Shown piece after piece: positions 61,401-64,000 of a stretch of DNA of 64,000 nucleotides. Under the pieces are notes generated by a model that worked only from the letters and a program-made list of their open reading frames with translations, made no database searches and was not told the DNA's origin. Numbering within the stretch: the first letter of the stretch is position 1; the number at the start of each line of letters is the position of its first letter. The position numbers and the translations under genes are program-made. The stretch covers positions 1 to 64,000 of the forward strand of contig CAWDYA010000006.1 of the NCBI GenBank assembly GCA_963806495.1. The letters run 5' to 3'. This DNA comes from CAWDYA01 sp963806495 (lineage in GTDB: Bacteria > Acidobacteriota > Polarisedimenticolia > JACPZX01 > DASXTC01).

Positions 61401-63497
61401 CGCCGCCTCGGGCGACGACTCCCTGTATAGCCAGAGCGGGTGCTCCTCCGTCTCGTCGAAACGCCCCTTCGCCCCGTAGGCGCGCAGCACGTACTTGAGC
61501 TCCCGGACGGGGCTTTCGAAATTCTGCGGGCCCGGCTCCCAGTCCGCCAGCCCCTCGTCGTCGACCGGGAGCGTCGCGATCGGCTCGTCCCGCAACGACT
61601 GTCCGCTGATCGAAGATCCGGATCTCGGCGTGATCGATGAAGCTCGCGTAGTTGTCGTACATCCGGAAGTGGATGACCGAGGCGATGGGGGCCTCGCCCG
61701 GACGGCTCACCGGCACGGAGACCGGGTGCACGCCCACGCTCAGGCGGGGTCGCGCGCCGAGGTCGTCGAAGTGGAACTGGATCCGGGCGTCGTCGAGCGC
61801 GACGTCGGTGCAACGCTGCACGTCCTCGGAGCTGCGGCCCGGATCGTCGATCGGCTTTCCGTCCACTGTGATCCGCATCACGTTGAGGTCGAGCGGGCTC
61901 TTCGGCTGCAGCTCGCGGGTGATGCGCGTGATCTCGACGCCTTCGTAGTCCTCCAGCGGCACCGGCTCGTCGTAGACGGCCTGCACGCGAACGAACGAGG
62001 TCTCGCCCTGTATGAACCCGGCGTTCACCACGTCGTCGGACTGGACGAAGCCCCGCCCCTCGTGCTCGGCCAGGGCGCCGGCCAGGAGCGGATCCTGCAT
62101 CACGATGTCCATGGTCCGGCGGGCGCGCGCCGCGGAAAGCCCGATGTCGTCGCCGTAAACGGACGCCGTGCGGCGGTCGAGACGCTCGTTCTTTGTGTAG
62201 CCGATGAAGCGCAGACGCGCGTTGGGTCGATCCGCGATGTCCGCCAGCGCGCGCTTCAGTTCCGCCGCATAGCCGGCGGGGATGATCGGCTGGCCGTTGA
62301 CCAGATCGAGCGTCGGGATGGGGCCCCAGGGAGGATCGTAGACCTTCGTCACCATCTCCTCGCCGGACTCGCCGGGACACATCTGAGGCTCGTCCGGAAG
62401 CTCCTGGAGCGGGTCGTCGTACCAGAACTCCACCTCCACGCGGCGGTTCAGCGTCCGCCCCTGCAGGGTCCCATTGGAGGCCAACGGATGGGCGGCCCCG
62501 CGGCCGTCGCTCTCGATCGCGGAGCTCGGCAAGCCCAGGGCCTCCTGCATGGCCAGCGCTACGCGCAGGGCCTTCGCCTTCGACAACGCCAGGGTGTTAC
62601 CGTAGATGCGCTCGTTGCGGCCGGTGAGCTGCTCGTCGTCGGTATATCCGATAAACCGGACCGTCACGTTCTGCCTGTCCTTCATGTTCTCGAGCGCCTG
62701 CCGGACCTGCGTGACGAACGCCTCGGTGATCGGCGTCGTCTCGTCCTCGTACCGCAGCGGTACCACGAGGTTCTTCACGCGTGTCCGCCGGGCGTTGCCT
62801 TCCTTGTAGCTCAGCTTGCAGACGGTCTCCATACGGCAGACCTTCACCCGCTTGATGTCGTCGGAGACCACCACTTCCTCGTCCTTGACGGCATCCCGGA
62901 CCTCGTCGTACCAGACCTCCACCTCGACCCGGCGATTGAGCGCCCGGCCGTCCTCGGTGTCGTTGGATGCCACGGGCTGCGTGTCGCCCGCCCACTCGTA
63001 CGTGATCGCCTCGGGTGGCAGACCGAGCGCCTTCTTGAAGTACTCTGCCACCTCGCCGGCGCGCTCGCGGGACAGACCGGCGTTGTCGCCGAACTCCCGT
63101 TTCAGGCTCTCGGAGAGGTTCTGGGAGTCCGCGTGTCCCACGAAATGGAGCCGGACGTTCCGGCGGTACCGCAGAGTCTCGAGCACCCTCGCAAGCTTCT
63201 CTACATAGTCCGGCGGGATCTCGCCACACCGGACTCGAACCGGATCGGCGCCACGACGTTTTTCAGCTTGACCGTCTCGAGCTTCTCGTCGGGGACCTGC
63301 CGGACCTCGAGCCGATCGCCCTTCTCGCCGTCGAGCCGGTTCGGGTCCTGCGACCAGACCTGGAGCGGCTGGTCGGGGGAGATGTGCCGCTCCGCCTGCT
63401 TGCCCGGATCGGTCTCATCGACTGAGGCGGCGCCCGCGGTGGTGGTCATCACGAATCCGATGATCAGCGACAGGTGACGAAGCTTGCGCATGTCCAT
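58427..63497 (-). CDS. giant OmpA-domain outer-membrane protein with barrel-like C-terminus, frameshifted
   Basis: About 1690 residues after repair. The start at 63495-63497 follows GGGAGGCAGGTG and a signal peptide (LSLIIGFVMTTTAGAASVDE). Three OmpA-like peptidoglycan-binding repeats follow: FVGHADSQNLSESL to NRRVEVEVWYDE, FIGYTDDEQLTGRNERIYGN to NRRVEVEFWYDD, and FIGYTKNERLDRRTASVYGD. A beta-sandwich region (GGMVKVQGGGIPAGHTVWVA) is followed by a long barrel-type part of about 900 residues with many aromatic strands (NFKAGYLENELAHVDRGLYG, SGLSGDEAYLVARYEYTP, VVGYAYRPVAHDRLSALAKY) and the ending QGAFVNFIGTM. Frame changes lie near 63220, 61605 and 58770. The upstream gene's stop overlaps its start by one base (TGATG). 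It probably anchors a large surface structure to peptidoglycan. Confidence 0.82.
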
Positions 63498-64000
63498 CAC
63501 CTGCCTCCCGGGGCGCGCACGTCTGATTTCCCGGGCGGGCCGCCGAGCCGCCAGAAGATCTCGGTCTCGATGCTGAGCGGGTAGGCGTTCTGCCCGGTCT
63601 CCCAGGCGTCGCTCACCTGCTTCTTGAACGCCTCCACCCGCTGCTGCACGAGCGCGGCATCCTCCTTCTCGGCCACGTACGACAGCCGCAGCACCGACGG
63701 CGCCTTGCGCAGCTCGCCGAGCAGAAGGTCGAGACGCGGCTTCCACTGGACGCGGATCTCCGTCGAACCGGGTTCGAACGCCGCGTCGGTCAGGTCGATG
63801 CCGACCACCCGGTAGATCGAGGCGCCGAAGTCGACCCGCAGGGCCTTGCCTCGCGTGGCGCGCTTGACCTGCACCTGGTCCGTGGACATGCGGAACCCGC
63901 TGGGTAGCGTCCTGTCATCGAGCTTCAGCACGAAATTGCTGCCGCGGCCCTCGTGCGGAGTGATCGCGCAGGTGATGTGGTACCGCCCGTACAGGTCCGT
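63497..64000 (-). CDS. C-terminal end of a large surface-repeat protein (partial)
   Basis: The gene enters from beyond the right edge; 167 residues are visible. It begins TDLYGRYHITCAITPHEGRG and continues NFVLKLDDRTLPSGFRMST, VDFGASIYRVVGIDLTDAAF and RLDLLLGELRKAPSVLRLSY, ending GGPPGKSDVRAPGGR. TDLYGRYH is the last strand of an SdrD_B/CARDB-like repeat. I know this C-terminal region from very large secreted proteins with DUF11/SdrD_B repeats that sit directly upstream of OmpA/barrel genes. The one-base overlap with the OmpA gene supports a two-gene surface system. Confidence 0.75.
   Translation of the reverse strand, partial: TDLYGRYHITCAITPHEGRGSNFVLKLDDRTLPSGFRMSTDQVQVKRATRGKALRVDFGASIYRVVGIDLTDAAFEPGSTEIRVQWKPRLDLLLGELRKAPSVLRLSYVAEKEDAALVQQRVEAFKKQVSDAWETGQNAYPLSIETEIFWRLGGPPGKSDVRAPGGR

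Overview
The window is high-GC bacterial DNA from what looks like a metagenome assembly, and it seems to join two genomes. Positions 1 to about 4020 carry an alphaproteobacterial-type gene set: an AmpG-like permease, a PfkB/adenosine-kinase-type sugar kinase, an EI24/CysZ-like membrane protein and a bactofilin. Almost every gene there is broken by single-base frame changes. At about 4021 the bactofilin tail runs, out of frame, into the C-terminal end of a phosphodiesterase/TPR protein. The rest of the window resembles an Acidobacteriota-like (or similar deep-branching, proteolytic) bacterium. This lineage call is an inference from several paralogous Ser/Thr kinases fused to WD40-like (PD40) propellers, many M16 peptidases, a Tricorn protease, FG-GAP, HAF and NHL secreted repeat proteins, and a conserved secreted-protein tail rich in SSGAE/PNPxPCP.

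Region 4.0-26.5 kb is mostly intact: TPR protein, M20 peptidase, a paired M16 peptidase operon with a 152-bp inverted-repeat (MITE-like) element between its genes, small Rho-N and Smr proteins, a large M16 peptidase, a QueC-like enzyme, a membrane protein, a GH113-like glycosidase, a short-chain dehydrogenase, a large multidomain multicopper oxidase next to a second DNRLRE-domain protein, an outer-membrane-type protein, a three-gene phospholipid operon (CDP-alcohol phosphotransferase, CdsA, PlsC) and a CPBP protease.

Region 26.57-38.86 kb is the most unusual part. It starts with a complete tRNA-Leu(UAA). Five partial copies of the tRNA-Leu 3' half follow at 28.08-28.14, 30.42-30.48, 32.11-32.17, 35.88-35.94 and 38.80-38.86 kb. 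Four are preceded by a shared flank of about 80-110 bp, which in three copies carries a perfect AAGGGCAA/TTGCCCTT dyad. These repeats divide the region into five cassette-like segments holding a toxin-antitoxin-like pair plus a CcbP-like protein, a beta-helix protein, an NHL-repeat protein, two coupled secreted proteins, and a kinase. No integrase is visible. I read it as serial insertion of small tRNA-Leu-targeted elements mobilised in trans, with decayed cargo.

Region 38.9-64 kb returns to the host-like style: FG-GAP protein, TspO plus SRPBCC pair, a kinase-PD40 protein, Tricorn protease, a POTRA-type protein, a second FG-GAP protein, a PadR regulator with an apparently leaderless self-operator promoter and its membrane partner, an MFS transporter, another kinase-PD40 protein, a GFA/Mss4-like protein coupled to a HAF-repeat protein, and a 5-kb OmpA/beta-barrel gene with the end of its upstream partner. 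Single frame changes occur in several otherwise good genes, so some are probably sequencing errors. The density is clearly higher in 1-4020 and in the cassette region.
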